Assembly: GCF_000376425.1 (NCBI RefSeq)
Contig: NZ_AQWL01000003.1
Span: 89,894-153,893 of the forward strand
DNA from: Thiobacillus denitrificans DSM 12475
GTDB lineage: Bacteria > Pseudomonadota > Gammaproteobacteria > Burkholderiales > Thiobacillaceae
DNA: 64,000 bases
Direction: 5' to 3'
Below the pieces are notes generated by a model. It was not told the origin of the DNA. It worked only from the letters and a program-made list of their open reading frames with translations, and ran no database searches. Every line of letters begins with the position of its first letter. The first letter of the stretch is position 1. Position numbers and translations under genes: made by a program. Shown piece by piece: positions 29,561 to 39,064 of the stretch.

Positions 29561-30982
29561 TCAGCTGCGCTTGTAAACATCCTCGAAGCGCACGATGTCG
29601 TCTTCGCCCAGATAGGAGCCCGACTGCACTTCGATCATGTGCAGGTCGACCTTGCCGGGGTTCTCCAGGCGATGCGTCGTGCCGAGCGGAATGTAGGTGG
29701 ACTGGTTCTCGGTCAGCAGCATGACTTCATCGCCACAGGTGACGCTGGCGGTGCCGGATACCACGACCCAGTGCTCGGCGCGGTGGTGATGCATCTGCAG
29801 GCTGAGCTTCTCGCCCGGCTTGACCATGATGCGCTTGACCTGGAAACGCTCGCCCTCGTCGATGCCTTCGTACCACCCCCAGGGCCGGTAGACCTGCTTG
29901 TGAACCAGATGCTCGCAGCGCTTTTCGGCTTTCAGGCGGTCGACCAGTTTTTTCACGTCCTGCACCTGGTCCTTGTTCGCTACCAGCACCACGTCGGCGG
30001 TTTCCACCACTACCAGGTCGGACACGCCCAACAGGGCGATCATGCGTGTTTCGGCACGAACGAAGTTGTTATGGGCGTTTTCCAGCATGACGTCGCCGCG
30101 GATGGCGTTGCCCTGCGCATCCTTGTCGGCCACTTCCCATAATGCCGACCAGGCGCCGATGTCGCTCCAAGCCATGTCCGCCGGCACCACGGCGGCGCGG
30201 CGGGTGTGCTCCATCACCGCATAATCGACCGATTCCGACGGACAGGCCTCGAACGCGGCGGGATCGAGCCGGACGAAATCGAGATCCAGGGTGGCGGCAT
30301 CGAGCGCGGCCCGGCTGGCTTCGAGAATGTCCGGGCGCAGCGCCTGCAGCTCGTCGAGAAAATCCGCCGCACGGAACAGGAACATGCCGCTATTCCAGAA
30401 ATACTCACCTGACTCGACATACTGCTGCGCGGTGGCCAGGTCGGGTTTTTCGACGAAGCCCGCTACCTGGTACGCGTCTGCGGCATCTGCCAACGGCGCG
30501 CCTCGGCGGATGTAGCCGTAGCCGGTTTCAGGAGTGGCGGCGACGATGCCGAAGGTGGCGAGATGACCCTTCTGCGCCGCCCGCGCCGCGGTGCGGATGG
30601 CGGCATGAAAGGCCGCAACATCGCCAATCAGGTGGTCGGCGGGCAGCACCAGCATCAGGGCGTCGGGATCATCGCGCGACAGCAGCAATGCGGCCACGGC
30701 GATGGCCGGCGCGGTATTGCGTCCCGCCGGTTCCAGCATGATGGCGCGCGGCTGCGTTCCGATCTGACGCATCTGCTCGGCGATCATGAAGCGGTGCTCG
30801 ACGTTGCATACCATCAGCGCTGCGGCCATTTCCGGCATGCCCGCCAATCGCTCGACAGTGTCCTGCAGCAGGCTCTGGTCGCTGGCCAGCGGCAGCAGCT
30901 GCTTGGGCAGGGCCGCGCGGGACAAGGGCCACAGGCGAGTGCCCGAGCCGCCGGACAGGATCACGGGATGGATGGGGGTCAT
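29561..30982 (-). CDS. manC: Mannose-1-phosphate guanylyltransferase / mannose-6-phosphate isomerase
   Basis: A 473-residue bifunctional enzyme that makes GDP-mannose. The pyrophosphorylase domain opens with VILSGGSGTRLWPLSRAALP (about 7-26) and includes the sugar-binding FVEKPD near 160. The C-terminal cupin domain (about 350-470) holds the isomerase metal motif LQMHHHRAEHWVVVSG. The ATG at 30982 overlaps the rfbD stop (ATGA). It supplies GDP-mannose beside dTDP-rhamnose from the same operon, for an exopolysaccharide or O-antigen. Confidence 0.94.
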   Translation of the reverse strand: MTPIHPVILSGGSGTRLWPLSRAALPKQLLPLASDQSLLQDTVERLAGMPEMAAALMVCNVEHRFMIAEQMRQIGTQPRAIMLEPAGRNTAPAIAVAALLLSRDDPDALMLVLPADHLIGDVAAFHAAIRTAARAAQKGHLATFGIVAATPETGYGYIRRGAPLADAADAYQVAGFVEKPDLATAQQYVESGEYFWNSGMFLFRAADFLDELQALRPDILEASRAALDAATLDLDFVRLDPAAFEACPSESVDYAVMEHTRRAAVVPADMAWSDIGAWSALWEVADKDAQGNAIRGDVMLENAHNNFVRAETRMIALLGVSDLVVVETADVVLVANKDQVQDVKKLVDRLKAEKRCEHLVHKQVYRPWGWYEGIDEGERFQVKRIMVKPGEKLSLQMHHHRAEHWVVVSGTASVTCGDEVMLLTENQSTYIPLGTTHRLENPGKVDLHMIEVQSGSYLGEDDIVRFEDVYKRS

Positions 30983-31881
30983 GTCATGTGCTCTTGAGAT
31001 AAGGGTTTCGTCGAACGAGGCAAATTCTGTTCCAGACACAGGGACAGCGCTGCCTCCCAGTCGGGCAGACGCACGCCAAAACGGGCTGCCAACTTGTCGC
31101 AGTTCAACTGCGAATTGGCCGGGCGCACCGCCGCCGTGGGATAGCCCGAGGTCGGGGTCGCCGTGAGCCGGGCCAGTTTCGTGTCCGCCGTCGCCATGTG
31201 CGCCAGGATCGCCGCGGTAAAGCCATGCCAGCTGGTGCGCCCGCCGCAGGTCAGATGATAGACGCCGGATGTTGCAGCCGGATCGGGCCGCTCCAGCCAG
31301 CGCGCAAGGGTCAGCGCCGTCGCCTCCGCGATCAGGCGCGACCAGGTCGGCGCTCCGAACTGGTCGTCGACCACGGCGAGGCTGTCGCGCTCGCGCGCCA
31401 GCCGCTGCATGGTCAGCAGGAAATTACGGCCGCGCACACCGTAGACCCAGCCGGTGCGCAGGATCAGATGCGGGATACCGGCATGCCGGACCGCCTGTTC
31501 CCCGGCCAGCTTGCTCGCACCATATACGCTAAGCGGATTCGGTGTGTCCGTTTCCGCATAGGTGCCGGACGTGCGCCCGTCGAACACGTAGTCGGTGGAA
31601 AAATGCACCAGCGGAATGCCGCACCCGGCCAGTTCGCCCGGCGCGATTGCATTGATGGCATGGGCCAGACCGGGCTCCGACTCGGCCCGGTCGACCGCCG
31701 TATAGGCCGCCGGGTTGACGATCAGGTCCGGCGCGAGCATGGCCACCGTGCGGCGGATGGCGGCACTATCCGCGAGGTCCAGCATGTTGCGGTCCGCCGC
31801 GATCACCTCTCCCAGCGGCGCCAGCGTGCGTTGCAGCTCCCAGCCCACCTGCCCGTTGACGCCGGTGAGCAGGATTCTCAC
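30979..31881 (-). CDS. rfbD: dTDP-4-dehydrorhamnose reductase
   Basis: A 300-residue short-chain reductase that makes the last step to dTDP-L-rhamnose with NAD(P)H. Motifs: the N-terminal ILLTGVNGQVGWELQ nucleotide site, HFSTDYVFDG near 102, and the YGASKLAGE catalytic Tyr/Lys near 128. Translation starts at a GTG at 31881 that overlaps the rfbC stop (GTGA). The operon order here is rfbB-rfbA-rfbC-rfbD-manC. Confidence 0.94.
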   Translation of the reverse strand: MRILLTGVNGQVGWELQRTLAPLGEVIAADRNMLDLADSAAIRRTVAMLAPDLIVNPAAYTAVDRAESEPGLAHAINAIAPGELAGCGIPLVHFSTDYVFDGRTSGTYAETDTPNPLSVYGASKLAGEQAVRHAGIPHLILRTGWVYGVRGRNFLLTMQRLARERDSLAVVDDQFGAPTWSRLIAEATALTLARWLERPDPAATSGVYHLTCGGRTSWHGFTAAILAHMATADTKLARLTATPTSGYPTAAVRPANSQLNCDKLAARFGVRLPDWEAALSLCLEQNLPRSTKPLSQEHMT

Positions 31882-32420
31882 GCACACACCTCGCACTGCG
31901 CGAGCGGCAGACCGGCCCGGTCCTTGGCGGACAGCAGCGGGGCGTCCTGCAGCGGCCAGGCAATGGCGAGCGCAGGATCGTTCCACTGCAGGCAGCGCTC
32001 GAACTGCGGCGCATAGTAATCGGTGGTCTTGTAGAGGAATTCGGCATGTCCGGACAGCACCAGAAAACCGTGCGCAAACCCCGGTGGAATCCACGCCATC
32101 TCGTGTGTCTCGGCCGACAGCCTGAAGCTGGCGACGCGGCCGAAATGCGGCGAGCTGCGGCGCAGGTCGACCGCCACGTCGAACACCTCGCCGGCGACCA
32201 CGCGTACCAGTTTTCCCTGCGGCTGCTGAATCTGGTAATGCAGGCCGCGCAGCACGCCCTTGGCCGAACGCGAATGGTTGTCCTGCACAAACGCGGCGGC
32301 TATGCCGGCTTCAGTGAAAACCCTGCGGTTGTAGCTTTCGAAAAAAAAACCGCGCGCATCGCCGAACACCTGAGGGCGCAGCAACAATACATCCGGATGC
32401 TGGGTTGCGATTACTTCCAT
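31878..32420 (-). CDS. rfbC: dTDP-4-dehydrorhamnose 3,5-epimerase
   Basis: A 180-residue cupin epimerase. The catalytic base histidine lies in VLRGLHYQ (about 58-65), the substrate-binding arginine in FFFESYN and DNHSRS, and WIPPGFAHGFLVLS is a family signature near 118. The ATG at 32420 overlaps the rfbA stop. It converts the 4-keto sugar made by RfbB before reduction by RfbD. Confidence 0.94.
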   Translation of the reverse strand: MEVIATQHPDVLLLRPQVFGDARGFFFESYNRRVFTEAGIAAAFVQDNHSRSAKGVLRGLHYQIQQPQGKLVRVVAGEVFDVAVDLRRSSPHFGRVASFRLSAETHEMAWIPPGFAHGFLVLSGHAEFLYKTTDYYAPQFERCLQWNDPALAIAWPLQDAPLLSAKDRAGLPLAQCEVCA

Positions 32421-33304
32421 CAGAACACCCGTTCGTTCAGCACATCCATCAGGTACTGCCCGTAGCCGTTCTTCATCAGCGGATGCGCCAGTATCTGCAG
32501 CTGCGCGGCGTCGATGAAGCCCTGGCGGTAGGCGATTTCCTCGGGACAGGCGATTTTCAGGCCCTGCCGCTTCTCGATGGTCTGGATGTAGAGCGCCGCC
32601 TCGATCAGCGAATCGTGGGTGCCGGTGTCGAGCCAGGCCTGGCCGCGTCCCATCATCTGCACGTCGAGCCCACCCCATTCCAGGTACTGACGGTTGACGT
32701 CGGTGATTTCCAGCTCGCCGCGTGGCGAGGGCTTCAAGCCGCGCGCGATGTCGACCACCCGGTTGTCGTAGAAATACAGGCCGGTGACAGCGTAGCGCGA
32801 CTTGGGCTTGGCAGGCTTTTCCTCAAGGCTGACCGCATGGCCGTCGGCATCGAACTCGACCACGCCGTAGCGCTCGGGATCATGCACCGGGTAGGCGAAC
32901 ACGGTGGCACCGTGTTCGCGCTGCCCCGCCGCGCGCAGATCCTGGCCGAGTTCGTGGCCGTAGAAGAGGTTGTCGCCCAGCACCAGCGCGCTGGGGCCGT
33001 TGCCGATGAAATCGCTGCCGATGAGGAAAGCCTGCGCCAGCCCCCCGGGCTCCGCCTGCACCGCGTACCGGATGTTGAGCCCCCATTGCGCGCCGTCGCC
33101 CAGCAGCTGCTCGAAACGTGGTGTGTCCTGCGAGGTCGAGATCAGCAGGATGTCGCGGATTCCCGCCAGCATCAGCGTGGTCAGCGGGTAATACACCATG
33201 GGCTTGTCGTAGACCGGCAGCAACTGCTTGGAGACTGCCTGCGTGACGGGATACAGGCGGGTGCCGGAGCCGCCGGCGAGGATGATGCCCTTGCGTGTGT
33301 TCAT
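32420..33304 (-). CDS. rfbA: Glucose-1-phosphate thymidylyltransferase
   Basis: A 294-residue nucleotidyltransferase that makes dTDP-glucose, the entry step to dTDP-rhamnose. The signature [16 protein letters not shown] starts at residue 6, with [11 protein letters not shown] near 26 and [10 protein letters not shown] near 160. The ATG at 33304 overlaps the rfbB stop, giving tight translational coupling. Confidence 0.95.
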   Translation of the reverse strand: MNTRKGIILAGGSGTRLYPVTQAVSKQLLPVYDKPMVYYPLTTLMLAGIRDILLISTSQDTPRFEQLLGDGAQWGLNIRYAVQAEPGGLAQAFLIGSDFIGNGPSALVLGDNLFYGHELGQDLRAAGQREHGATVFAYPVHDPERYGVVEFDADGHAVSLEEKPAKPKSRYAVTGLYFYDNRVVDIARGLKPSPRGELEITDVNRQYLEWGGLDVQMMGRGQAWLDTGTHDSLIEAALYIQTIEKRQGLKIACPEEIAYRQGFIDAAQLQILAHPLMKNGYGQYLMDVLNERVF

Positions 33305-34368
33305 GCCTGATGATCTGCGTAATTTCTGGACACCCAGTTGCAGTATTCGCCGCTGGTGAGGTGGGCCACCCAGTCCTGGTTGGCCAGGTACCAGGCTACC
33401 GTCTTGCGGATGCCGCTCTCGAAGGTTTCGCTCGGCGTCCAGCCCAGCTCGCGCTCGATCTTGCCGGCGTCGATCGCATAGCGCCGGTCGTGGCCGGGAC
33501 GATCCTTGACGAAGGTGATGAGCCTGGCATGCGGGGTCACCGGCGAGCCGGGATGCAACTCGTCGAGGATGGCGCACAGCGTCTTCACCACATCGAGATT
33601 GGTTTTTTCGTTGCAGCCGCCGATGTTGTAGACTTCCCCTGCCTGGCCGGCCTTCAGCACGCGACGGATCGCGCTGCAATGGTCGCTGACGTAGAGCCAG
33701 TCGCGGACATTGCTGCCGTCGCCGTAGATCGGCAGCGGCTTGCCCGCCAGTGCGTTGTGGATGACCAGTGGAATGAGCTTTTCGGGAAACTGCAGCGGGC
33801 CATAGTTGTTCGAGCAGTTGGTGGTCAGCACCGGCAGGCCGTAGGTGTGGTGGTAGGCCCGCACCAGATGATCCGACGCGGCCTTCGACGCCGAATACGG
33901 GCTGTTCGGCGCATACGGCGTGGTTTCCGTAAATGCCGGGGCAGTCGGATCGAGCGAGCCGTAGACCTCGTCGGTCGACACGTGCAGGAAGCGGAACGCC
34001 GCCTGTTCGTCAGCCGGCAAGCGAGTCCAGTACGTGCGCACCGACTCCAGCAGATTGAAGGTTCCCACCACATTCGTTTGAACGAATTCAGCCGGGCCGT
34101 GAATGGAACGGTCGACGTGGCTTTCCGCCGCGAAATTGACGATCGCGCGCGGCCGGTGTTCGCGTAGCAGCGCTTCGACCAGGCCGCGGTCGCCGATATC
34201 GCCCGCAACGAAAACATGCCGTTCGTCCTCACGCAGCGTCCGCAGGTTGTCCAGATTGCCTGCATACGTCAGCTTGTCGAGGTTGACGACAGCCTCATCG
34301 CCGGCCGCTAGCCAGTCAAGAATGAAATTGGCGCCGATGAACCCCGCGCCGCCGGTGACCAGAATCAT
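33301..34368 (-). CDS. rfbB: dTDP-glucose 4,6-dehydratase
   Basis: A 355-residue extended short-chain dehydrogenase. It has the NAD motif [13 protein letters not shown] (about 3-15), the [11 protein letters not shown] catalytic loop with Asp/Glu (about 132-142) and YSASKA (about 167-172) with the catalytic Tyr/Lys. The ATG at 34368 lies 7 bp after the epsD stop, so rfbB is in the same transcript. Confidence 0.95.
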   Translation of the reverse strand: MILVTGGAGFIGANFILDWLAAGDEAVVNLDKLTYAGNLDNLRTLREDERHVFVAGDIGDRGLVEALLREHRPRAIVNFAAESHVDRSIHGPAEFVQTNVVGTFNLLESVRTYWTRLPADEQAAFRFLHVSTDEVYGSLDPTAPAFTETTPYAPNSPYSASKAASDHLVRAYHHTYGLPVLTTNCSNNYGPLQFPEKLIPLVIHNALAGKPLPIYGDGSNVRDWLYVSDHCSAIRRVLKAGQAGEVYNIGGCNEKTNLDVVKTLCAILDELHPGSPVTPHARLITFVKDRPGHDRRYAIDAGKIERELGWTPSETFESGIRKTVAWYLANQDWVAHLTSGEYCNWVSRNYADHQA

Positions 34369-34375
34369 GCTGGAC

Positions 34376-35227
34376 TCAGGGCTTTCCGGTTTGCGAGGCC
34401 GGTGCGAAACCACTGGCATAGGCCACTTTTTCGCTGGCGCGCAGTTTTCCAATTTCGGCTTCCAGCAGGACTTTGCGTTTCTCGCCCAGCACCACGCGCT
34501 CGATTGCGGTCCTGGCCTGCTCCAGTGTTACGGGCTGAGTCTGGCTGCCCTGCAGTTGCAGCACGTTGATGCGATTCTCCCCTATCGGCATCACCACCAC
34601 CTGGCCGTCCTTCATGTTGCTCAGCTGCGCCAGCATGGGGGCGGGAATCTGTTCCGCCGGCTTGACCACCACGCCAGTCTTGCCGTCGATCTCCTGCGCA
34701 CGCAGCCAGTCGGCAAACTCGGCCAGCGTGCGGCTCTGCTTGAGCTCTGCCTCGACCTCGGCAATGCGCGCCGGTGCCAGCTGCAACTCCAGCTCCTGGA
34801 CGCGGTATACCTTGCGCTGCGCGAACAATTCGGGATGCCGGGCGTAATAGTCCCGGATTTCCATGTCGGCTGGCTGGGCCATGTCTTTGAACAGGCGTTC
34901 CATGTACGCTTCGACCAGCACCTGACGCTGCGCCTGCTGCATTGCCAGGACAACCTCGGGAGCCTGGTCAAGCTTGGCTTTTTTGGCTGCGTGGCTAACC
35001 AGGTGCTGATCGATCAGGGCTTCCAGCACCCTGCCGCGCGCTTGGGCGGATTCGGTCGCGCTCAGCTTGCCCAAACGGGCCACGGCACGACCCAGCTCGA
35101 CTTCACTGATGATGTCGCCGCTCACCGTTGCCGCAATGCTGCCCCTGGCAGTCGTGGCCGGCTGCTCGCAGGCGGCCAACGACAAGGCTGCAACGGCCGC
35201 GAGAAAGCACCTGCGATGGATTTTCAT
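34376..35227 (-). CDS. epsD: EpsD-family peptidyl-prolyl isomerase lipoprotein
   Basis: A 283-residue SurA/PrsA-like protein of the EpsD family associated with exopolysaccharide export. The N-terminal signal ends in a lipobox (LSLAAC, cysteine about residue 20), predicting a lipid-anchored periplasmic protein. The parvulin-like isomerase region covers about 120-220, and the flanking helices resemble SurA N-terminal domains. The start at 35227 has a GGAGCG site upstream; an in-frame ATG five codons earlier is weaker. It heads the rfb-manC operon, tying those sugars to exopolysaccharide. Confidence 0.85.
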   Translation of the reverse strand: MKIHRRCFLAAVAALSLAACEQPATTARGSIAATVSGDIISEVELGRAVARLGKLSATESAQARGRVLEALIDQHLVSHAAKKAKLDQAPEVVLAMQQAQRQVLVEAYMERLFKDMAQPADMEIRDYYARHPELFAQRKVYRVQELELQLAPARIAEVEAELKQSRTLAEFADWLRAQEIDGKTGVVVKPAEQIPAPMLAQLSNMKDGQVVVMPIGENRINVLQLQGSQTQPVTLEQARTAIERVVLGEKRKVLLEAEIGKLRASEKVAYASGFAPASQTGKP

Positions 35228-35413
35228 TGACGCTCCGGTCATTCAGACGAATCGCCGGTATGGTGCGGGATTCCGCTGCGTTCGGCAAGTTGGGGGCAGT
35301 CAGCAGACAAGGGGCTAAAGGAAAAAACGGTCACCGCCGTAATGCAGAATCACTACTTCAGACTGAAACTCCATGCCGCTGGCGCAAGTCGTTTATTGGC
35401 CTATATTCAGACA

Positions 35414-35500
35414 GTGTAGAACCTGGTACAGGGTTTATCCCTAGGCGCTCCTCCTCCTGCCACACCAGGTTTTGCGGCGCTTGGGCGCCGCTTTTGTTTT
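35414..35500 (+). ncRNA. Candidate small RNA with anti-Shine-Dalgarno loop
   Basis: A 285-bp gap between minus-strand genes holds a plus-strand structured unit that ends in a strong intrinsic terminator. A TATATT -10 box (35402-35407) predicts a start near 35414; no good -35 is seen. The RNA would fold with an 8-bp stem AACCTGGT (35420-35427) / ACCAGGTT (35464-35471) enclosing a small AGGG/CCCT hairpin (35430-35442) and an exposed CTCCTCCTCCT run (35448-35458), complementary to ribosome-binding sites. Promoter, seed loop and terminator together look like a trans-acting sRNA. No known family was recognised. Confidence 0.55.
35474..35500 (+). terminator. Intrinsic terminator of the candidate sRNA
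   Basis: GCGGCGC (35474-35480), a TTGG loop, GCGCCGC (35485-35491), then TTTTGTTTT. The T-run exists only on the plus strand, so it does not serve the minus-strand gene ending at 35528; it needs a plus-strand transcript. Confidence 0.8.
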
Positions 35501-35527
35501 ATGGCCATCCCGGACTGACCGACCGTC

Positions 35528-36088
35528 TTATCGGCCCGGCTCTTCAGCAAACGCCCTCACTCCGGTCGACGCACGCGCTTGACTGAGCGCTTCGATCGCC
35601 TTTTCTTTACCCGTCTGCCGCCTGGCGGCCTGCTCCGCTTTCACGGATTGCGCCGCCAAAGCAATTTGCTCTTCGCGTTTGGCCTTCACTGCCTGCTGCC
35701 GCTGCGCGCGTAACGCCTCCTGGCGCTCGCGTTCGACTTGCTCCGCCTGCGCTGCTGCTTCCAGGCGCGCCCGTGCCTGAGCGGCCTCTGCGGCTTGCCG
35801 ATTTTTGCTTTCTCTGATCGCCAGCTGGCGCGCCTGCTCAGCCTCCCGCTTGTGCTCCGCTTCCTCTTGTGCCTTCTGGGCATCGAGGCGGGCACGTTCC
35901 TCCTTGATGTCGGCACGAATCTGCGCCCCGGTCTGACGGATGCGCTCGCCTATCGCCGCCAGATCTTCGGCGGAAACAGTCGGGGCTTCAGGCACGGCCT
36001 TGCTGCGTTCCGTTTCGGCAGCCTGGACGCAAACCGACAGCAGCATGACCAGCATGGCGGCGGCACGCGATGCGTAATGAGCCTTCAT
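35528..36088 (-). CDS. Periplasmic coiled-coil protein of unknown function
   Basis: A 186-residue protein with a signal peptide (MKAHYASRAAAMLVMLLSVC, cleavage near AQA/AET-type site at about 24) followed by a nearly continuous Ala/Glu/Arg/Gln-rich coiled coil to the end, similar in composition to the TolA stalk. No recognised catalytic domain. An AAGGAA site supports the ATG at 36088. It stands alone between clpA and the sRNA locus. Confidence 0.65.
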   Translation of the reverse strand: MKAHYASRAAAMLVMLLSVCVQAAETERSKAVPEAPTVSAEDLAAIGERIRQTGAQIRADIKEERARLDAQKAQEEAEHKREAEQARQLAIRESKNRQAAEAAQARARLEAAAQAEQVERERQEALRAQRQQAVKAKREEQIALAAQSVKAEQAARRQTGKEKAIEALSQARASTGVRAFAEEPGR

Positions 36089-36238
36089 TGAATTCCTTCC
36101 ATCTCGGCAACAAGCCGCAGGCACCGCTTTGCCCGGTATCCCATCTGCATGTCATGAAGACGGGATACCGCCAGCAACCCAATAACGCCTGCCGCCAGGA
36201 TGGTTTACGGACACGCATGCACCAACCTTTACGGGAAA

Positions 36239-38491
36239 TTACGCCGCCACGACCTCCTCAAACTCCAGGCGGACCTTTCCGCTGGCGTCCAGATCGATCG
36301 TCACCCGCCCACCGTGCGCCAGCTTGCCGAACAGCAACTCATCGGCCAGTGCCTTGCGGATGGTGTCCTGGATCAGGCGTGCCATCGGCCGTGCGCCCAT
36401 CAGCGGATCGAAACCGTGCTTGGCGAGATAGGCCTTCAGCGCGTCGGTGAATACCGCCTCGACCTTCTTCTCGTGCAGTTGCTCTTCCAGCTGCATCAGG
36501 AACTTGTCGACCACCTGCAGGATGACCGGCTCGGTCAACGGTGCGAACGGGATGATCGCATCCAGCCGGTTACGGAATTCCGGCGTGAACATGCGGCGGA
36601 TTTCGCCCATCTCGTCGCCGCTTGCGCGCGAACCGGAGAACCCGATCGTCGATTTGTTGAGCATTTCCGCACCCGCATTGGTGGTCATGATGAGTACCAC
36701 ATTGCGGAAATCGGCTTTGCGCCCGTTAGTGTCGGTCAGCGTGCCATGATCCATCACCTGCAGCAGCACGTTGAAGATATCCGGGTGAGCCTTTTCGACT
36801 TCATCAAGCAAAACAACAGCATAGGGATTCTTGTTAATGGCTTCAGTCAATAATCCGCCCTGATCGAAACCGACATAGCCGGGAGGCGCGCCGATCAGCC
36901 GCGATACCGCATGACGCTCCATGTACTCCGACATGTCGAAGCGAATCAACTCGACCCCCAGCACATAGGCCAGCTGTCTCGCCACCTCGGTCTTGCCGAC
37001 CCCGGTTGGGCCGGAAAACAGGAAATTGCCGATCGGCTTTTGCGGATCGCCGAGACCGCTGCGCGACATCTTGATTGCCGTCGCCAGCGCATCGATCGCG
37101 GCCTCCTGACCATACACCACGGCTTTCAGGTCGCGGTCCAGCGTCTTCAGCGAGTTCTTGTCGTCGGACGACACGGTCTTGGGCGGAATCCGCGCGATCT
37201 TGGCGATGATGTCCTCGATCTCGCGCGGCGTGATGACGCGCTTCTGCTTCGATTTCGGCAGGATGCGCTGCGCCGCGCCCGCCTCGTCGATGACGTCGAT
37301 CGCCTTGTCCGGCAGATGACGGTCGTTGATATAACGTGCCGCCAGTTGTGCCGCCGTGGTCAGCGCCGCCGCCGTGTATTTGACGCCGTGGTGGTCCTCG
37401 AAACGTGACTTCAGGCCGCGCAGGATCGCCACGGTTTCGCTGACCGAGGGTTCCGGCACGTCGATTTTCTGGAAGCGCCGCGACAGCGCATGGTCTTTCT
37501 CGAAAATACCGCGGTATTCGGTATAGGTCGTCGCACCGATACAGCGCAACTGCCCGGACGACAGGGCCGGCTTCAGCAGGTTGGAGGCATCGAGCGTTCC
37601 GCCCGATGCCGCCCCGGCGCCGATCAGGGTGTGAATTTCGTCGATGAACAGGATGGCACTGGGATTGTCGGACAGCTGCTTCAACACGCCTTTCAGGCGC
37701 TGTTCGAAGTCGCCGCGGTATTTGGTGCCGGCCAGCAAGGCGCCCATATCCAGGGCATACACCGTGCTTTTCCCCAGAATTTCAGGTACCGACCCTTCAA
37801 TGATGCGGCGCGCCAGACCTTCGGCTATCGCCGTTTTGCCCACCCCGGCTTCGCCTACCAGCAAAGGATTGTTCTTGCGCCGGCGGCACAGGGTCTGGAT
37901 CACGCGTTCCAGCTCCTGGTCGCGTCCGATCAGGGGATCGATCTTGCCAGCCAATGCCTGCGAATTCAGATTCTGCGCAAAACTGTCGAGCGGCGAAGCC
38001 GCCGGCGCTTCGGCATTGGTTTCCGCCGCTTCGTCGGAACGTATCGGCTCGCTCTGCGGGGTTTTGGTGATGCCGTGAGAGATGAAATTGACGATATCGA
38101 GCCGTGTCACGCCCTGCTGGCTGAGGAAATACACCGCATGCGAGTCTTTCTCGCCAAACACCGCCACCAGCACATTGGCGCCGGTGACTTCCTTCTTGCC
38201 AGATGACTGCACGTGCAGGATGGCACGCTGGATCACACGCTGGAAGCCGAGCGTCGGCTGGGTGTCGACCTCGCCCTCGCCCGTCACCTTGGGCGTGTGC
38301 TCCTCGATAAACTTGCCGAGCTGTTCGCGCATGGCCTCGATGTTGGCACCACAGGCGCGCAACACTTCCACCGCCGACGGATTGTCCAGCATCGCCATCA
38401 GCAGGTGCTCCACGGAAATGAATTCGTGACGCTTCTGCCGTGCGTCCATGAATGCCATGTGCAATGTGACTTCAAGTTCCTGGGCAATCAT
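36239..38491 (-). CDS. clpA: ATP-dependent Clp protease ATP-binding subunit ClpA
   Basis: A 750-residue AAA+ unfoldase with two nucleotide-binding domains. Domain 1 has Walker A GEAGVGKTAIAEG (about 212) and domain 2 GPTGVGKTEVARQ (about 490), with the arginine-finger and DEIHTLIGAG and LLDEVEKAH sequences. The N-terminal repeat domain is present, and the ClpP-docking loop contains TIGF. It feeds substrates to ClpP; ClpS, encoded next upstream with adjacent ends, redirects it to N-degron proteins. Confidence 0.96.
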   Translation of the reverse strand: MIAQELEVTLHMAFMDARQKRHEFISVEHLLMAMLDNPSAVEVLRACGANIEAMREQLGKFIEEHTPKVTGEGEVDTQPTLGFQRVIQRAILHVQSSGKKEVTGANVLVAVFGEKDSHAVYFLSQQGVTRLDIVNFISHGITKTPQSEPIRSDEAAETNAEAPAASPLDSFAQNLNSQALAGKIDPLIGRDQELERVIQTLCRRRKNNPLLVGEAGVGKTAIAEGLARRIIEGSVPEILGKSTVYALDMGALLAGTKYRGDFEQRLKGVLKQLSDNPSAILFIDEIHTLIGAGAASGGTLDASNLLKPALSSGQLRCIGATTYTEYRGIFEKDHALSRRFQKIDVPEPSVSETVAILRGLKSRFEDHHGVKYTAAALTTAAQLAARYINDRHLPDKAIDVIDEAGAAQRILPKSKQKRVITPREIEDIIAKIARIPPKTVSSDDKNSLKTLDRDLKAVVYGQEAAIDALATAIKMSRSGLGDPQKPIGNFLFSGPTGVGKTEVARQLAYVLGVELIRFDMSEYMERHAVSRLIGAPPGYVGFDQGGLLTEAINKNPYAVVLLDEVEKAHPDIFNVLLQVMDHGTLTDTNGRKADFRNVVLIMTTNAGAEMLNKSTIGFSGSRASGDEMGEIRRMFTPEFRNRLDAIIPFAPLTEPVILQVVDKFLMQLEEQLHEKKVEAVFTDALKAYLAKHGFDPLMGARPMARLIQDTIRKALADELLFGKLAHGGRVTIDLDASGKVRLEFEEVVAA

Positions 38492-38800
38492 CTAACTTTC
38501 CTCCATCGTACATTGCAGCGGGTGCTGATGCTGCCGCGCGAAATCCACAACCTGCTCGACCTTGGTATGAGCGATGTCTCTGGGATACACCCCGCACACA
38601 CCTACACCCTCAGTATGCACTTTGAGCATGATTTGTGTCGCCCGTTCTTGATCGATACCAAAAAACTTTTTCAGGACGAGCACCACGAACTCCATTGGAG
38701 TGTAGTCGTCGTTCAGCAGCAAAACCTTGTACAGGGGCGGCGGCTTCACTTTCGCCGCGGTTGGTTCCAGTAGGGTACTGCCTTCTCGCTTGGTCGCCAT
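38492..38800 (-). CDS. clpS: ClpA adaptor protein ClpS
   Basis: A 102-residue adaptor that delivers N-end-rule substrates to ClpA. Conserved ClpS sequence is visible: [20 protein letters not shown] (about 24-43) with the N-degron-binding residues, and the [20 protein letters not shown] segment. The stop lies directly against clpA. A heat-shock-like -35 box is found 52 bp upstream of the ATG. The integrated element begins just beyond this promoter. Confidence 0.95.
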   Translation of the reverse strand: MATKREGSTLLEPTAAKVKPPPLYKVLLLNDDYTPMEFVVLVLKKFFGIDQERATQIMLKVHTEGVGVCGVYPRDIAHTKVEQVVDFARQHQHPLQCTMEES

Positions 38801-38835
38801 AGCAGGAATAAGCCCGAGTTACTGGCTTTATTTTG

Positions 38836-38858
38836 ATGTGATGAGAGGAATTTTCAAG
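38836..38858 (-). promoter_or_regulatory. Candidate heat-shock promoter of clpS-clpA
   Basis: The minus strand carries an exact CTTGAAA (38858-38852), the sigma32 -35 element, followed by a poorer -10 region around CACATCAA near 38840-38833. Spacing is a little short, so this is weaker than the lon case. Clp proteins are heat-shock targets in other proteobacteria. Confidence 0.35.
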
Positions 38859-38908
38859 CCCGCTGGAAGTAGGGCCAAAGCCTCGACGGGGATGTGAGAC
38901 GGGCGGAG

Positions 38909-38922
38909 TGGCGGAGAGGGTG
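38909..38922. other. attL, left copy of the 14-bp integration core
   Basis: TGGCGGAGAGGGTG, identical to the tRNA-Ser 3' end at 49405-49418. Just inside lies a 17-bp hairpin GGCTTTT-CAT-AAAAGCC (38943-38959) and a 10-bp palindrome CAATGCATTG (38977-38986), which could be binding sites for recombination factors. Confidence 0.8.
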
Positions 38923-39031
38923 TCCGTTCTGCCGCTTTTCACGGCTTTTCATAAAAGCCTGTTTGCCTATATTTTTCAATGCATTGCAGGGTATACCTTT
39001 TCATGAGCGTACACCGCGCTTCATTTCCGTC

Positions 39032-39054
39032 TATGCTTAGAAAAATACTTAGAT
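39032..39054 (+). repeat. Left copy of a paired CTTAGA-N6-CTTAGA element
   Basis: Two CTTAGA boxes 12 bp apart inside a 23-bp block that recurs in the same orientation at 49332-49354, with 4 changed bases in the centre. It sits 110 bp inside attL and directly in front of the integrase start. This is the layout of arm-type integrase or excisionase binding sites, and it would allow the integrase to control its own gene. Confidence 0.6.
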
Positions 39055-39064
39055 GGGATTCCGC

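Noticed and set aside
35474-35500. Terminator for the minus-strand coiled-coil gene
   Set aside because: On the minus strand the hairpin is followed by AAAACC, not T residues; the T-run is on the plus strand only.
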